This document shows, piece by piece, positions 42,216-51,476 of a DNA stretch of 64,000 nucleotides. The notes under the pieces were generated by a model. It was not told the origin of the DNA, ran no database searches, and saw nothing but the letters and a program-made list of their open reading frames with translations. Position 1 is the first letter of the stretch, and every line of letters begins with the position of its first letter. The stretch comes from Gammaproteobacteria bacterium (lineage in GTDB: Bacteria; Pseudomonadota; Gammaproteobacteria; Burkholderiales; Rhodocyclaceae): the NCBI GenBank assembly GCA_018819515.1, contig JAHJPX010000002.1, forward strand, positions 1-64,000, in the 5' to 3' direction. The translations under genes and the position numbers were made by a program.

Positions 42216-44798
42216 TTAGCGCTTATCCGCCAGGCGCTTGAGCTCGTAGAGCTTTTCGAGCGCGTCGCGCGGCGTGAGTTCGTCGGGGTCGATGGATTCC
42301 AGCGCCTCCAGTGCGGGATGCGGCTCGGCTTCAGGCGCCGCTTCCGGCAGTTTCGAGAACAGGTCCGGTTGCGGGCCACTGGCGACTTCGCGGTTTTCCA
42401 ATTGAGTTAGGTGCCGCTTGGCGTCGCGCACGACACTGCCGGGAATGCCGGCCAGAGCCGCCACCTGGATGCCGTAGCTCTGCGAAGCGGGGCCATCCTC
42501 GACCGCGTGCAGGAAGACGATCTTGTGCGCGTGTTCCACCGCGTCTAGATGCACGTTGGCGCATTCGGGGTGGTCATGCGCCAGGCGGGTCAATTCAAAA
42601 TAGTGCGTGGAGAACAGCGTGAAAGCGCGGTTCCTTTCGATCAGGTGGCGGGCGATGGCAAAGGCCAGCGCCAGGCCGTCGAAGGTCGATGTACCGCGGC
42701 CGATTTCGTCCATCAGCACCAGCGACTTTTCCGTGGCGCCGTGCAGGATGGCGGCGGCCTCCGTCATTTCGACCATGAAGGTCGAACGGCCGGAGGCGAG
42801 GTCGTCGGCGGCGCCGATGCGGGTGAAGATTGCGTCCACCGGCCCGAGGCGGCAGGCGTTCGCGGGCACGTAGGCGCCGCAATGGGCGAGCAGGACGATC
42901 AGCGCCACCTGCCGCATGTAGGTCGATTTGCCGCCCATGTTCGGACCGGTGACCAGCAGCAGCTTGCGCGTTGCGGATAGCTTCGCGTCGTTGGCAATGA
43001 AGGGGTCGACCTGCTCCGCGACGACCGGATGGCGGCCGGCCTCGATTTCGATTGAGGGTTCGGCGACGAATTGCGGCCGGCTCCATTGCAGGCGCATCGC
43101 GGCATCCGCGAATGCGCAAAGTCCGTCGAGTAGCGCCAGCGCGCGCGCGATGCGCTGGAGGCGCGGAATCCATGGCGCCAACTGCTCCAGCAGTTCGTCG
43201 TATAGCCGTCGTTCGAGCGCCAGCGCACGTTCGTTGGCCGAGAGTGCCTTGTCCTCGAATGCCTTGAGTTCGGGCGTGATGTAGCGTTCGGCGTTTTTCA
43301 GTGTCTGCCGGCGGCGATAGTCGTCGGGAATCCGCTCGGTGTTGGCGTGCGTGACTTCGATGTAGAAGCCATGCACCTTGTTGAATTCGACCTTCAGGCT
43401 GGCGATGCCGGTCCGTTCGCGTTCGCGCCGTTCGAGTTCGAGCAGGAACTCGCCGCAGTTGGCTTGCATGGCGCGTAACTCATCCAGCTCTGGCGAGTAG
43501 CCGGCGGCGATTACGCCGCCGTCGCGGATCTGCAGCGACGGCTCGGGTGCGATGGCGCGGGTCAGCAGATCGCGGCAGTCGTCCGGTGGATCGAGCTCGG
43601 CGGCGACAAAAGTCAGCCGTGGCGATACGCCACCCGGGAGCAGACTCATCAGTGAGGGCAGTTGCGCCAGGGTATCGCGCAGCGCCGAGAGATCGCGCGG
43701 GCGCGCGTTGCGAAGCGCGATGCGCGCCGTGATCCGCTCGACGTCGCCGACCGAACGCAATTCGCGTCGCAGGGAAGCGTACGGTCCGTCGCCCGTCTCG
43801 CCGAGCAGGTCGGCGACTGCGTCGTGCCGCGATGCAGCCTCGGCCCGGTCGGACAGCGGATGGTGCAGGCTGTGCCGTAGCCAGCGCGATCCCATGCTGG
43901 TCGAGCAGGTGTCGAGCAGCGAGAGCAGGGTTGGCGCGGGCTGGCCGCGTAGGGTTTCGGAGATCTCGAGATTGCGTCGGGTGGCGGCGTCGAGACGCAG
44001 GTAGGCGTCCTCATGCTCGACCACTAGACCGGTGATGTGCGCCAGCGACTGCATTTGCGTCGTCCGGGCGTACTGGAAAAGGGCGCCGGCGGCGGCGACC
44101 GCCAGCGGTACGGCGTCGGCGCCGAAGCCGGCAAGGTCGCGCGTGCCGAAGTGCTCGGCGAGCTGACGGGCGGCGGCCTCGCTGTCGAAGTGCCATTCGG
44201 GAAGGCGCTTGACGGTGCCGGCAGTATCGTCGGGCAACTGGACTGCCGAAGCGTCGGCGATCAGGACTTCGGCGGGTCGCAGGCGTTCGAATTGCGCCGG
44301 TAGCAGCGTCTGTGTGGTTTCGAGGAGCCGGAAGTCGCCGCTGGCAAGATTCAGCCAGGCGATGCCCGTGCGCTGGCGTTCGCAGGCGACGGCCAGGAGC
44401 AGGCTGTCGCTGCGATCGTCGAGCAGATTGGCGTCGGTCAACGTGCCCGGAGTGACGATCCGCGTCACCGCTCGCTCGACCGGTCCTTTCGACGTGGCCG
44501 GATCGCCGATCTGCTCGCAGATGGCGACGGATACGCCGAGCTTCACCAGCTTGGCAAGGTACTGTTCGACGGCGTGATAGGGCACGCCCGCCATCGGAAT
44601 CGGCTTGCCGGCGGACTGGCCGCGCTTGGTCAGCGTAATGTCGAGCAGCCGGGCCGCCTGCTCGGCGTCGTCGTAGAACAGCTCGTAGAAATCGCCCATC
44701 CGGTAGAAGAGCAGCAGGTCGGCGTGCTGACGCTTCAGCGCCAGATACTGTTGCATGACCGGAGTATGTTTGGGCAGTTCGTCGCGTTCTGCGACCAT
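42216..44798 (-). CDS. mutS: DNA mismatch repair protein MutS
   Basis: An 860-residue MutS that recognises mismatches. The mismatch-binding Phe-x-Glu loop is in LLFYRMGDFYELFYDDA (about 33-49). The ATPase has GPNMGGKSTYMRQ (about 606-618), the signature GRSTFMVEM, Walker B LVLMDEIGRGTST, and THYFELT. Residues about 388-397 (GGVSPRLTFV) are encoded by a 28-bp repeat copy on the opposite strand, in the lever/connector region. My remembered E. coli sequence aligns across this part without a gap. It starts at ATG 44798; MQQYLALK, 14 codons later, is less likely. Confidence 0.97.
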   Translation of the reverse strand: MVAERDELPKHTPVMQQYLALKRQHADLLLFYRMGDFYELFYDDAEQAARLLDITLTKRGQSAGKPIPMAGVPYHAVEQYLAKLVKLGVSVAICEQIGDPATSKGPVERAVTRIVTPGTLTDANLLDDRSDSLLLAVACERQRTGIAWLNLASGDFRLLETTQTLLPAQFERLRPAEVLIADASAVQLPDDTAGTVKRLPEWHFDSEAAARQLAEHFGTRDLAGFGADAVPLAVAAAGALFQYARTTQMQSLAHITGLVVEHEDAYLRLDAATRRNLEISETLRGQPAPTLLSLLDTCSTSMGSRWLRHSLHHPLSDRAEAASRHDAVADLLGETGDGPYASLRRELRSVGDVERITARIALRNARPRDLSALRDTLAQLPSLMSLLPGGVSPRLTFVAAELDPPDDCRDLLTRAIAPEPSLQIRDGGVIAAGYSPELDELRAMQANCGEFLLELERRERERTGIASLKVEFNKVHGFYIEVTHANTERIPDDYRRRQTLKNAERYITPELKAFEDKALSANERALALERRLYDELLEQLAPWIPRLQRIARALALLDGLCAFADAAMRLQWSRPQFVAEPSIEIEAGRHPVVAEQVDPFIANDAKLSATRKLLLVTGPNMGGKSTYMRQVALIVLLAHCGAYVPANACRLGPVDAIFTRIGAADDLASGRSTFMVEMTEAAAILHGATEKSLVLMDEIGRGTSTFDGLALAFAIARHLIERNRAFTLFSTHYFELTRLAHDHPECANVHLDAVEHAHKIVFLHAVEDGPASQSYGIQVAALAGIPGSVVRDAKRHLTQLENREVASGPQPDLFSKLPEAAPEAEPHPALEALESIDPDELTPRDALEKLYELKRLADKR
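43604..43632 (+). repeat. 28-bp dispersed repeat inside mutS (antisense to the gene)
   Basis: A perfect core at 43608-43631 with loop AT; the stem extends to six bases (GTGGCG-ATA-CGCCAC). Read in the mutS sense it gives GVSPRLTFV. The frame is kept. Confidence 0.85.
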
Positions 44799-44833
44799 GG
44801 GCTTGACGGGAGTTGCAGCGGCGTGCGGAGACG

Positions 44834-44971
44834 CTACTGGGTGCCTTCGCCGCTCAACACGACACCGACGGATTCGAACAGGATCACCATATCGGGAAAC
44901 AGGGCGTGGCTCGTGGTGTTGGAATAGTCATACGGTGGTCGCAGGTCGAGTCCGGTGATTGGGTAGCTGGA
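44834..44971 (-). pseudogene. Possible C-terminal remnant of an EpsB-type sugar transferase
   Basis: A minus-strand open stretch of 45 codons, closed upstream by TAA and ending at TAG 44836-44834. It reads ...PITGLDLRPPYDYSNT, then TSHALFPDMVILFES, then VGVVLSGEGTQ. The last 32 residues align without a gap to the usual end of PEP-CTERM-associated sugar transferases as I recall them (YDLYYVKNHSLFLDLLIL, then IQTVEVVLWGKGAR). No start or active site is present. If correct, a transferase belonging to the exopolysaccharide pathway was lost here. Confidence 0.35.
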
Positions 44972-45008
44972 TTACGTCGGCCCCGGTTTGCTCAACGAAG
45001 AGTGAGTC

Positions 45009-45057
45009 AATATTCGGTGCACTGGTGGCGATTTCCGAATATTCTGCCACAGTGGCA
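45009..45057. promoter_or_regulatory. Two adjoining palindromes upstream of the gsp operon
   Basis: AATATTCGG (45009-45017) pairs perfectly with CCGAATATT (45035-45043). Directly after it stands TGCCAC-A-GTGGCA (45045-45057). Together they may be a terminator for the leftward side, an operator for gspC, or both. The remainder of the 44799-45175 gap holds the transferase-like remnant and a possible extended -10 (TGCTATTAA) near 45095. Confidence 0.45.
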
Positions 45058-45175
45058 AACGTTCTCGCTGACACCGACATCAGTTCGGTAACGAAATGCT
45101 ATTAAAATGATTCGCGATATCCCTTTCCCGGCCTTTTTTGCCCGGGAACGCTTGCGGAGTCCAATACACGCCACG

Positions 45176-45769
45176 ATGTTCGCTCTATCGAGATTCCTGC
45201 CGAGGCGCCTCATTGAGGGGCCGGGGCGTCTGTATCTGTCGCCGACGTTGATTCGTGGAGCGGCCTGGTTCGGCGCGGCTTTGGTTGTCGGGTGGGTAAT
45301 CGCGACCTGGTTCTGGCAGATTGCCGCGCCCGAACCTGCCCCTGGAGTCGAGGCAGATGGACTGCCGGATCATCAGACCGCTGCCAAGGCCATTGTTGCG
45401 CATCATCTTTTTGGTGGCGCGTCGCTGGCGGGAGACGATTCGGAGGCAATCGGTGGTGCGGTAAACTTCCGGTTGCTGGGCGCAATGACGGGGAGTCCCG
45501 AGGCGACTGGATTTGCGATTCTCGCCGAAGATGGCAAGTCCTCCGTTGCCGCTGTCGAGGGCGAGACCTTCTTGCCGGGCGTCACTTTGCTGGAGGTCCT
45601 ACCCGGTCAGGTGCGCCTGAAAATCGGAGAACGCGTAGAAACGATCAACATGGCAGAAACCACTACATCGCCGGACGATATGGCTCCGGCTGCACGGCCG
45701 GCATCATCCGGACAGGCTGTACGACCGCAACTGGGTTCACCTCCGCGTCCGGAAGGTCCGCGTCGATGA
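45176..45769 (+). CDS. gspC: Type II secretion system protein GspC
   Basis: A 197-residue inner-membrane protein that links the secretin to the inner platform. The N-terminus is basic and cytoplasmic, one helix lies at about 27-47 (AAWFGAALVVGWVIATWFW), and the periplasmic HR domain follows (IVAHHLFGG ... NFRLLGAMTGSPEATGFAILAEDGKSSVAAVEGETFLPGVTLLEVLPGQVRLK). It ends Pro-rich without a clear PDZ domain, which is common in short GspC forms. The start ATG 45176 is preferred; ATG 45107 would add 23 residues. The stop overlaps the gspD start. Confidence 0.82.
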   Translation: MFALSRFLPRRLIEGPGRLYLSPTLIRGAAWFGAALVVGWVIATWFWQIAAPEPAPGVEADGLPDHQTAAKAIVAHHLFGGASLAGDDSEAIGGAVNFRLLGAMTGSPEATGFAILAEDGKSSVAAVEGETFLPGVTLLEVLPGQVRLKIGERVETINMAETTTSPDDMAPAARPASSGQAVRPQLGSPPRPEGPRR

Positions 45770-47868
45770 TGACTGGCATCTGTCGAATTTTCCGGATTGT
45801 CTCGATAGCGTTACTGCTTGCGGGGTCGGCTGCCTGGGCGCAGGAGGCCGAGGAAGGCGTCTCGCTGACGTTTGCCAACGCGGATATTGAAACCGTGATT
45901 CGTGCCATCGGCAAAATATCCAATCGCAACATCCTGATCGATCCTCGCGTCAAGGGGACACTGAACATCGTCACCAGCAAGCCGGTCACGCCCGATGTCG
46001 CCTACCAGATACTGCTTTCTGCGCTACGCTTGCAGGGCTACGCTGTCATCGAGGAAGAAGGAATCATCAAGGTCGTTCCCGAGGCCGAAGGCAAGACGCA
46101 CTCGGTGCCCGTGGTCGGACGCTCAAAGGGCCAGTTGCGTGGTGAACGGCTGGTGACGCACGTGTTCCACATCAAGAACGAATCGGCCGTCCAGTTGCTG
46201 ACCGTCGTGAAACCGCTGGTTTCGCCCAGCAATTCCGTTACCGCTTATGCGAGCAACAATACCCTGATCGTCACGGACTACGCGGACAACGTTTCCCGCA
46301 TCGCGAAGATCATCGACGCGCTGGACATGCCGCAGGGCGACATCGTCGTCATCCCGTTGAAACACACTGCTGCGCAGGATATCGCGCCGCTCGTCAGCAA
46401 GTTGATGAGCGAATCGGCCGGTGGCGCTCCGCAGGCCGCGGACCCTAGCCAACGGGTGACGGTCGCCGCGGACAGCCGCCTGAATGCGCTGCTGGTTCGT
46501 TCCGAAAACCCTTCCCGGATCAATTCGATTCGTCAGCTTGTTTCGACCATGGACCAGCCGGGACTTGGCGGGAACATCCACGTTATCTACCTGAAGAACG
46601 CCGATGCAACCAAAGTTGCGCAAACGCTGGGCGGGGTCTTGTCGGGCCAGCCGGTCAGCACGGCGACGGGCGGAGGCAGCAGCGGATTGAGTTCCAGTAC
46701 GCCAGCGCAAGGTCAGCAGCAGGCGTCGGCGCCGAGTACTGCCGGGAGTAGCGGCCACCAGATGGTGCAGGCCGATCGCAGCACCAACTCATTGATCATC
46801 ACCGCTCCGGAGGCGGTGTACAACAACATTCGGTCGGTGGTCGATCAGCTCGATCGACGGAGGGCGCAGGTTTACGTTGAAGCGTTGATCGCCGAAGTTA
46901 CCGCGGACAATGCTTCGGAAGTTGGTATCCAGTTTCAGAACAGCAATTTCGGCACCGGCGGAGCGGCCGCCTTCGGTGGGACGAATTTCAGCTCGGGTAC
47001 CAGCAACATCCTCGGCCTGGCCGCCAACCCCCTCGGTGCAGCCGGTGGCATGAATCTGGCCGTCGCCAAAGGCTGGATTACTATCGGCTCGGGAGACAAC
47101 GCCACCCAGATCCTGAATCTGGGCATGCTGGCACGATTCCTGGAAACCCAGACCAACACCAACATCCTGTCGACGCCCAACCTCCTGATGCTGGACAACG
47201 AGGAGGCGAAGATCGTCGTTGGCCAGAACGTGCCGTTCGTTACCGGGCAGTACACCAACACCGGTAGCGGCAGCACGGTTGCCAATCCATTTCAGACCAT
47301 CGAACGCAAGGATGTCGGACTGACCTTGAAGGTAAAGCCACAGATTTCGGAAGGTGGCGCGCTCATATTGCAGATATTTCAGGAATCCTCATCGGTCGTT
47401 GCGACTTCAACGGCAAGTTCGACCGGACCGACGACGAACAAGCGCTCCATAGAAACGACCGCCGTGGTCGACGACGGCGAGATTATCGTTTTGGGCGGGT
47501 TGGTAGAAGACACCTATTCGAATGGCGCGGAAAAGGTACCGGTGCTCGGAGACATTCCGATCCTTGGACACCTGTTTCGCTACGATACCCGCGTGCGGAA
47601 AAAGACGAACTTGTTCGTCTTCCTGCGGCCGACCATTTTGCGCGACGGTGCCAGTTACAAGGCGATGACGACTGATCGGTATCGGTATATCGTCGGGCAG
47701 CAGCGTGGGCTGGGGAAGGCCGGCCAGCCCGTTAAGCCCGAACCGGAATCGCCGGAACTGCCACCACTCATCGAGCAACCGTCGCCACCACCGGTCGAGG
47801 CGTCGGAACTGCCGCCGCTAATCGAACAACAGACACCGCCGGCAGACGCGCCGGCACCGACGCAGTAA
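45766..47868 (+). CDS. gspD: Type II secretion secretin GspD
   Basis: A 700-residue outer-membrane channel protein with a signal peptide (about 1-25, ...AGSAAWAQE). The N0 domain (VSLTFANADIETVIRAIGKISNRNILIDPRV) is followed by N1-N3 repeats with a Ser/Gly/Gln-rich loop (about 300-330), then the secretin domain: FLETQTNTNILSTPNLLMLDNEEAKIVVGQNVPFVTGQ and VPVLGDIPILGHLFR. The tail is Pro/Glu-rich with a repeated ELPPLIEQ. It starts at ATG 45766, which overlaps the gspC stop. No pilotin gene is seen nearby. Confidence 0.96.
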   Translation: MMTGICRIFRIVSIALLLAGSAAWAQEAEEGVSLTFANADIETVIRAIGKISNRNILIDPRVKGTLNIVTSKPVTPDVAYQILLSALRLQGYAVIEEEGIIKVVPEAEGKTHSVPVVGRSKGQLRGERLVTHVFHIKNESAVQLLTVVKPLVSPSNSVTAYASNNTLIVTDYADNVSRIAKIIDALDMPQGDIVVIPLKHTAAQDIAPLVSKLMSESAGGAPQAADPSQRVTVAADSRLNALLVRSENPSRINSIRQLVSTMDQPGLGGNIHVIYLKNADATKVAQTLGGVLSGQPVSTATGGGSSGLSSSTPAQGQQQASAPSTAGSSGHQMVQADRSTNSLIITAPEAVYNNIRSVVDQLDRRRAQVYVEALIAEVTADNASEVGIQFQNSNFGTGGAAAFGGTNFSSGTSNILGLAANPLGAAGGMNLAVAKGWITIGSGDNATQILNLGMLARFLETQTNTNILSTPNLLMLDNEEAKIVVGQNVPFVTGQYTNTGSGSTVANPFQTIERKDVGLTLKVKPQISEGGALILQIFQESSSVVATSTASSTGPTTNKRSIETTAVVDDGEIIVLGGLVEDTYSNGAEKVPVLGDIPILGHLFRYDTRVRKKTNLFVFLRPTILRDGASYKAMTTDRYRYIVGQQRGLGKAGQPVKPEPESPELPPLIEQPSPPPVEASELPPLIEQQTPPADAPAPTQ

Positions 47869-47890
47869 CGAATCGCGGCATCGTCCCGCC

Positions 47891-49357
47891 ATGAGCACGC
47901 TGCTTCCTTACAGCTTTGCCAAGACGCATGGCATCTTGTTGCTCGATACCACTTCGGGACCGGCGGAAATCGTTTTGCGCCATGGCGCCCGTCTGGATCT
48001 GCTGGCCGAGGTGAGGCGGCGGGCGGCGGGGCCGGTGCGTCTGAAGGAAACCGTCGACGTGTCTGCTTTCGAGGGCTTGCTTGGCGAAGCCTATAAGGGA
48101 AGCGATCATCAGGCCGCAGAGCTGGCGGATGACCTTGGCCAGGATGTCGACCTGACAAAGTTGATGCACGAGATGCCGATCGTGGCGGACCTGCTTGAGT
48201 CGCAAGACGATGCGCCCATCATTCGCCTGATCAACATGCTGTTCACCCAGGCTGTCCACGAGCGCGTTTCGGACATCCACATCGAGCCATTCGAGCAGAG
48301 CTCGGTGGTCCGGTATCGGCGCGACGGCGTGCTAGGGGAAGTCGCGCGTCCGCATCGCGCGCTTCATGCGGCGATGGCGTCGCGCATCAAGATCATGGCG
48401 AATCTGGACATCGCCGAGAAGCGTATGCCGCAGGACGGGCGGATCGCCTTGCGACTCGGCGGCCGCTCGATCGACGTGCGCGTGTCCACGGTACCGACCA
48501 GCCACGGCGAGCGGCTGGTACTGCGTTTGCTTGAAAAGGACGCCGAACGCCAGACCCTCGATGCGCTGGGCATGGGGGAGGACTCGCGTCAACGGTTTGC
48601 CGCCTTGCTGGGTCATGCGCACGGTATCGTGCTGGTGACCGGGCCGACCGGTTCCGGCAAGACGACCACCTTGTACGCTGCGCTGCAGACGATGGATCGC
48701 CGTACGCGCAATATCGTCACCGTCGAGGATCCCGTCGAGTACGACTTGCCGGGAGTCGGCCAGATTTCCGTCAATACGCGCATCGAACTCGGCTTCGCGC
48801 GGGCACTACGCGCCGTTTTGCGACAGGACCCCGACGTCATCATGATCGGCGAGGTACGCGATCTGGAAACCGCGCAGATCGCGGTTCAGGCGAGCTTGAC
48901 CGGGCATCTGGTGCTGGCCACGTTGCATACGAACGATGCCGCTTCGGCGGTGACGCGCCTGGTCGATCTGGGGGTCGAACGCTTCCTCCTCGCCTCGTCG
49001 CTACGGGGCGTGCTGGCGCAGCGACTGGTGCGCTGCCTATGTCCGGCATGCCGGAAGGCTGTGGACGTCACGGCAAATGAACGTCAATTGCTGGGCGCCG
49101 AATGCCCCGATCGTATCTGGACAGCGGTCGGTTGCCCGGCGTGTGGTGGTCTTGGTTATTCCGGGCGTACCGGCATCTACGAGTTGCTGGCGGCGGACGA
49201 GCATTTGTCCGGGTTGATCCACGACGGCGCCGCCGAGGCCGAATTGCGCCACTATGCGGAACAGGAAGGAAGCCGTTCGCTCAGAACCGATGGACTGCGC
49301 CTGCTGGCGAACGGCACGACCTCGCTGGAAGAACTCCTGCGTGTTTCGGAAGACTAG
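47891..49357 (+). CDS. gspE: Type II secretion ATPase GspE
   Basis: A 488-residue cytoplasmic ATPase that powers pseudopilus assembly. It has Walker A GPTGSGKTTTLYA (about 251-263), the Asp box VTVEDPVEYDL, Walker B DVIMIGEVRDLETA and the His box LVLATLHTNDA. The C-terminal zinc-binding CLCPACRKAVDV ... CPACGGLGYSGRTGIYELL has the four-cysteine pattern of GspE. It follows gspD after 22 bases. Confidence 0.97.
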   Translation: MSTLLPYSFAKTHGILLLDTTSGPAEIVLRHGARLDLLAEVRRRAAGPVRLKETVDVSAFEGLLGEAYKGSDHQAAELADDLGQDVDLTKLMHEMPIVADLLESQDDAPIIRLINMLFTQAVHERVSDIHIEPFEQSSVVRYRRDGVLGEVARPHRALHAAMASRIKIMANLDIAEKRMPQDGRIALRLGGRSIDVRVSTVPTSHGERLVLRLLEKDAERQTLDALGMGEDSRQRFAALLGHAHGIVLVTGPTGSGKTTTLYAALQTMDRRTRNIVTVEDPVEYDLPGVGQISVNTRIELGFARALRAVLRQDPDVIMIGEVRDLETAQIAVQASLTGHLVLATLHTNDAASAVTRLVDLGVERFLLASSLRGVLAQRLVRCLCPACRKAVDVTANERQLLGAECPDRIWTAVGCPACGGLGYSGRTGIYELLAADEHLSGLIHDGAAEAELRHYAEQEGSRSLRTDGLRLLANGTTSLEELLRVSED

Positions 49358-49366
49358 GGCAATCCG

Positions 49367-50575
49367 GTGACTGCGTTTCGCTACCGTGCCCTCGATGACA
49401 CCGGCAAGAAGACGGCGGGTGTCGTCGAGGCCGAGTCGGCGCGCGAGGCCCGGGCGATCCTGCGTGACCGCGGCTGGTTTCCGATGGATATCGAAGACTT
49501 TTCCGGACGGCGCAGCTTCTCGTTTGGCTCGTTCGGGCGAGGTTTGCGTGCCGCGGAGCTGTGTTTGCTGACGCGCCAGTGGGCGACGCTGCTGATTTCC
49601 GGCCTCACCATGGAGCAGTCGCTGACGACGATGATCGAGCAGGCGGAGCGGGAAGCGGTCCGTGGCGTGCTGACGGGTTTGCGCCGGGAGATTGTTGGCG
49701 GGGCTTCCCTGCGCGCGGCGCTGGAGCGGTTCCCCGTCGATTTCCCGGCCATCTACCGGGCGTCGGTGGCGGCGGGAGAAAAGTCCGGGGAGCTTTCGAA
49801 GGTGATGCTGCAACTGGCGGATCATCTGGAGCAGCGCAGTGCGCTACGACAGAAGACAATCCAGGCCCTGGTTTATCCCGTTCTGGTCGCTTCCGTGGCG
49901 ATGCTGGTCGTGATCGGGTTGATGACCTATGTCGTGCCGTCGGTCGTTTCGGTATTTCAGCAGGGCCGTCAGGAACTTCCCTGGCTGACCCGGGCGCTGA
50001 TCGCCATTTCCGCTTTCATCAGGGAATGGGGCTGGTTGGTGCTTCTGGCGATGATCGGCGCCGGTTTCGGTTTGCGCCTGGCGTTTCGCGACGAGGGATT
50101 TCGGATGAGATGGGATACTCGGTTGCTCGGCTTGCCGGTGTTGGGGCCGTACCTGCGCAATTTGGATGCGACCCGGTTTGCCAGCACCCTGTCTATTTTG
50201 GCCAGCAGCGGTGTTCCGTTGCTGGAGGCGCTGGAGGCTTGTAGCCGGGTCGTCGTCAGGCTGCCTTTGGTTGCGGCGATCGGCAAGGCCAGCGGGCAGG
50301 TGCGAGAGGGCATGCCCTTGTCGCGGGCGCTGATGCAGACCCGCCAGTTTCCGCCAATCCTGGTGCATATGATCGCCAGCGGCGAGGCGACCGGTCGCTT
50401 GGGCGCCTTGCTCGAACGCGCGGCGCAATTGCAGCAGGCCGATGTCGAGAACCGGACGGCAATGTTCACCGTGTTGATCGAGCCGATCATGCTTCTGACG
50501 ATGGGCGGTCTCGTGCTGCTGATCGTGCTGGCGGTCATGCAGCCGATCATCGAACTCAATGTACTGATCCACTGA
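49367..50575 (+). CDS. gspF: Type II secretion inner-membrane platform GspF
   Basis: A 402-residue polytopic protein starting FRYRALDDTGKKTAGVVEAESAREAR, typical of GspF. It has two homologous cytoplasmic GspF domains (about 70-195 and 272-395) with AGEKSGELSKVMLQLADHLE in the first and MIASGEATGRLGALLERAAQLQQADVENR in the second. Three membrane helices lie at about 170-195, 215-240 and 375-395. It uses GTG at 49367, ten bases after gspE. Confidence 0.96.
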   Translation: MTAFRYRALDDTGKKTAGVVEAESAREARAILRDRGWFPMDIEDFSGRRSFSFGSFGRGLRAAELCLLTRQWATLLISGLTMEQSLTTMIEQAEREAVRGVLTGLRREIVGGASLRAALERFPVDFPAIYRASVAAGEKSGELSKVMLQLADHLEQRSALRQKTIQALVYPVLVASVAMLVVIGLMTYVVPSVVSVFQQGRQELPWLTRALIAISAFIREWGWLVLLAMIGAGFGLRLAFRDEGFRMRWDTRLLGLPVLGPYLRNLDATRFASTLSILASSGVPLLEALEACSRVVVRLPLVAAIGKASGQVREGMPLSRALMQTRQFPPILVHMIASGEATGRLGALLERAAQLQQADVENRTAMFTVLIEPIMLLTMGGLVLLIVLAVMQPIIELNVLIH

Positions 50576-50586
50576 ACGGAAGAGCC

Positions 50587-51012
50587 ATGAAGAAGAGATT
50601 TGGAGCCAGCGGTTTTACGCTTATCGAAGTCATGATCGTCATCGTCATTCTGGGCGTGCTCGCGGCCCTGATCGTGCCGAAGGTGATGGGCCGGCCGGAC
50701 GAAGCGCGGATCGTCGCCGCGCGGCAGGATATCGCGACGATCATGCAGGCATTGAAGCTATATCGGCTGGACAATCGCAAGTATCCGACCACGGAACAGG
50801 GCTTGATGGCGCTGGTCAGGAAACCCGAGGTCGAACCGGTGCCGCCGAACTGGAAGTCCTATGTTGAGCGGTTGCCGCAGGATCCCTGGGGCAGCCCTTA
50901 TCAGTACCTAAACCCGGGGCTACAGGGCGAGATCGACGTCTTCAGTTTTGGCGGCGATGGCAAGGCCGGCGGCGAAGGGGTGGATGCCGACATAGGCTCA
51001 TGGCAGTTGTAG
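50587..51012 (+). CDS. gspG: Major pseudopilin GspG
   Basis: A 141-residue major pseudopilin. Its short basic leader, MKKRFGASG, is cut before FTLIEVMIVIVILGVLAALIVPKVMG, the class III prepilin signal with Glu at mature position 5. The C-terminal domain keeps YPTTEQGLMALV, DPWGSPYQYLNPG and the calcium-site region FSFGGDGKAGGEGVDADIGSW. It overlaps gspH by 13 bases. Confidence 0.97.
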   Translation: MKKRFGASGFTLIEVMIVIVILGVLAALIVPKVMGRPDEARIVAARQDIATIMQALKLYRLDNRKYPTTEQGLMALVRKPEVEPVPPNWKSYVERLPQDPWGSPYQYLNPGLQGEIDVFSFGGDGKAGGEGVDADIGSWQL

Positions 51013-51476
51013 CGATGCGGCCAGCGGCAGGAATGACCCTGATCGAGGTCATGGTTGTTCTGTTGCTGATTGCGTTGACGACGGCACTGGCGACGGGAAC
51101 GGTTCGCTCCTGGCAACGGTCGGACAGCGAGATCGAACGTTTGGCGCTGGTCGTCGAGACGGCTGCTGAGCGCGCAAGGGTTAGAGGTGCGCCGATCCGG
51201 TTCGAATATTCGCGCCACGGATATCGTTTTTCCCGCCTCGATACCTCGGGCAACTGGCAGGCGATCGACGACGACCCGATGTTCGCCGAACGCGGGTTGC
51301 CGACCGACGTCGTATTGCGCCGGGTCACGCGCGACGATCAGGAAGTCGGGGACGGCCTGGTGTTCGGCAGCGACGTGGTGTTGTACACAATCGAACTGGT
51401 TTCGGGAGACGGTCCGGTCACGCTGGAAGGGCAGGTCTCCGGTTCCATAAGAGCCATCCATCCGGATTCCACGTAA
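51000..51476 (+). CDS. gspH: Minor pseudopilin GspH
   Basis: A 158-residue minor pseudopilin. The leader MAVVAMRPAAG is followed by MTLIEVMVVLLLIALTTALA, the cleavage and helix region (Met rather than Phe at mature position 1). The globular part matches GspH: RARVRGAPIRFEYSRHGYRF near the middle. The start may be ATG 51000 or 51015. It overlaps both gspG and gspI. Confidence 0.9.
   Translation: MAVVAMRPAAGMTLIEVMVVLLLIALTTALATGTVRSWQRSDSEIERLALVVETAAERARVRGAPIRFEYSRHGYRFSRLDTSGNWQAIDDDPMFAERGLPTDVVLRRVTRDDQEVGDGLVFGSDVVLYTIELVSGDGPVTLEGQVSGSIRAIHPDST

Noticed and set aside
45107..45175. Upstream ATG for gspC adding 23 residues
   Set aside because: No ribosome site precedes it, a -10-like sequence overlaps it, and the added residues do not look like a GspC N-terminus. 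It is not excluded.
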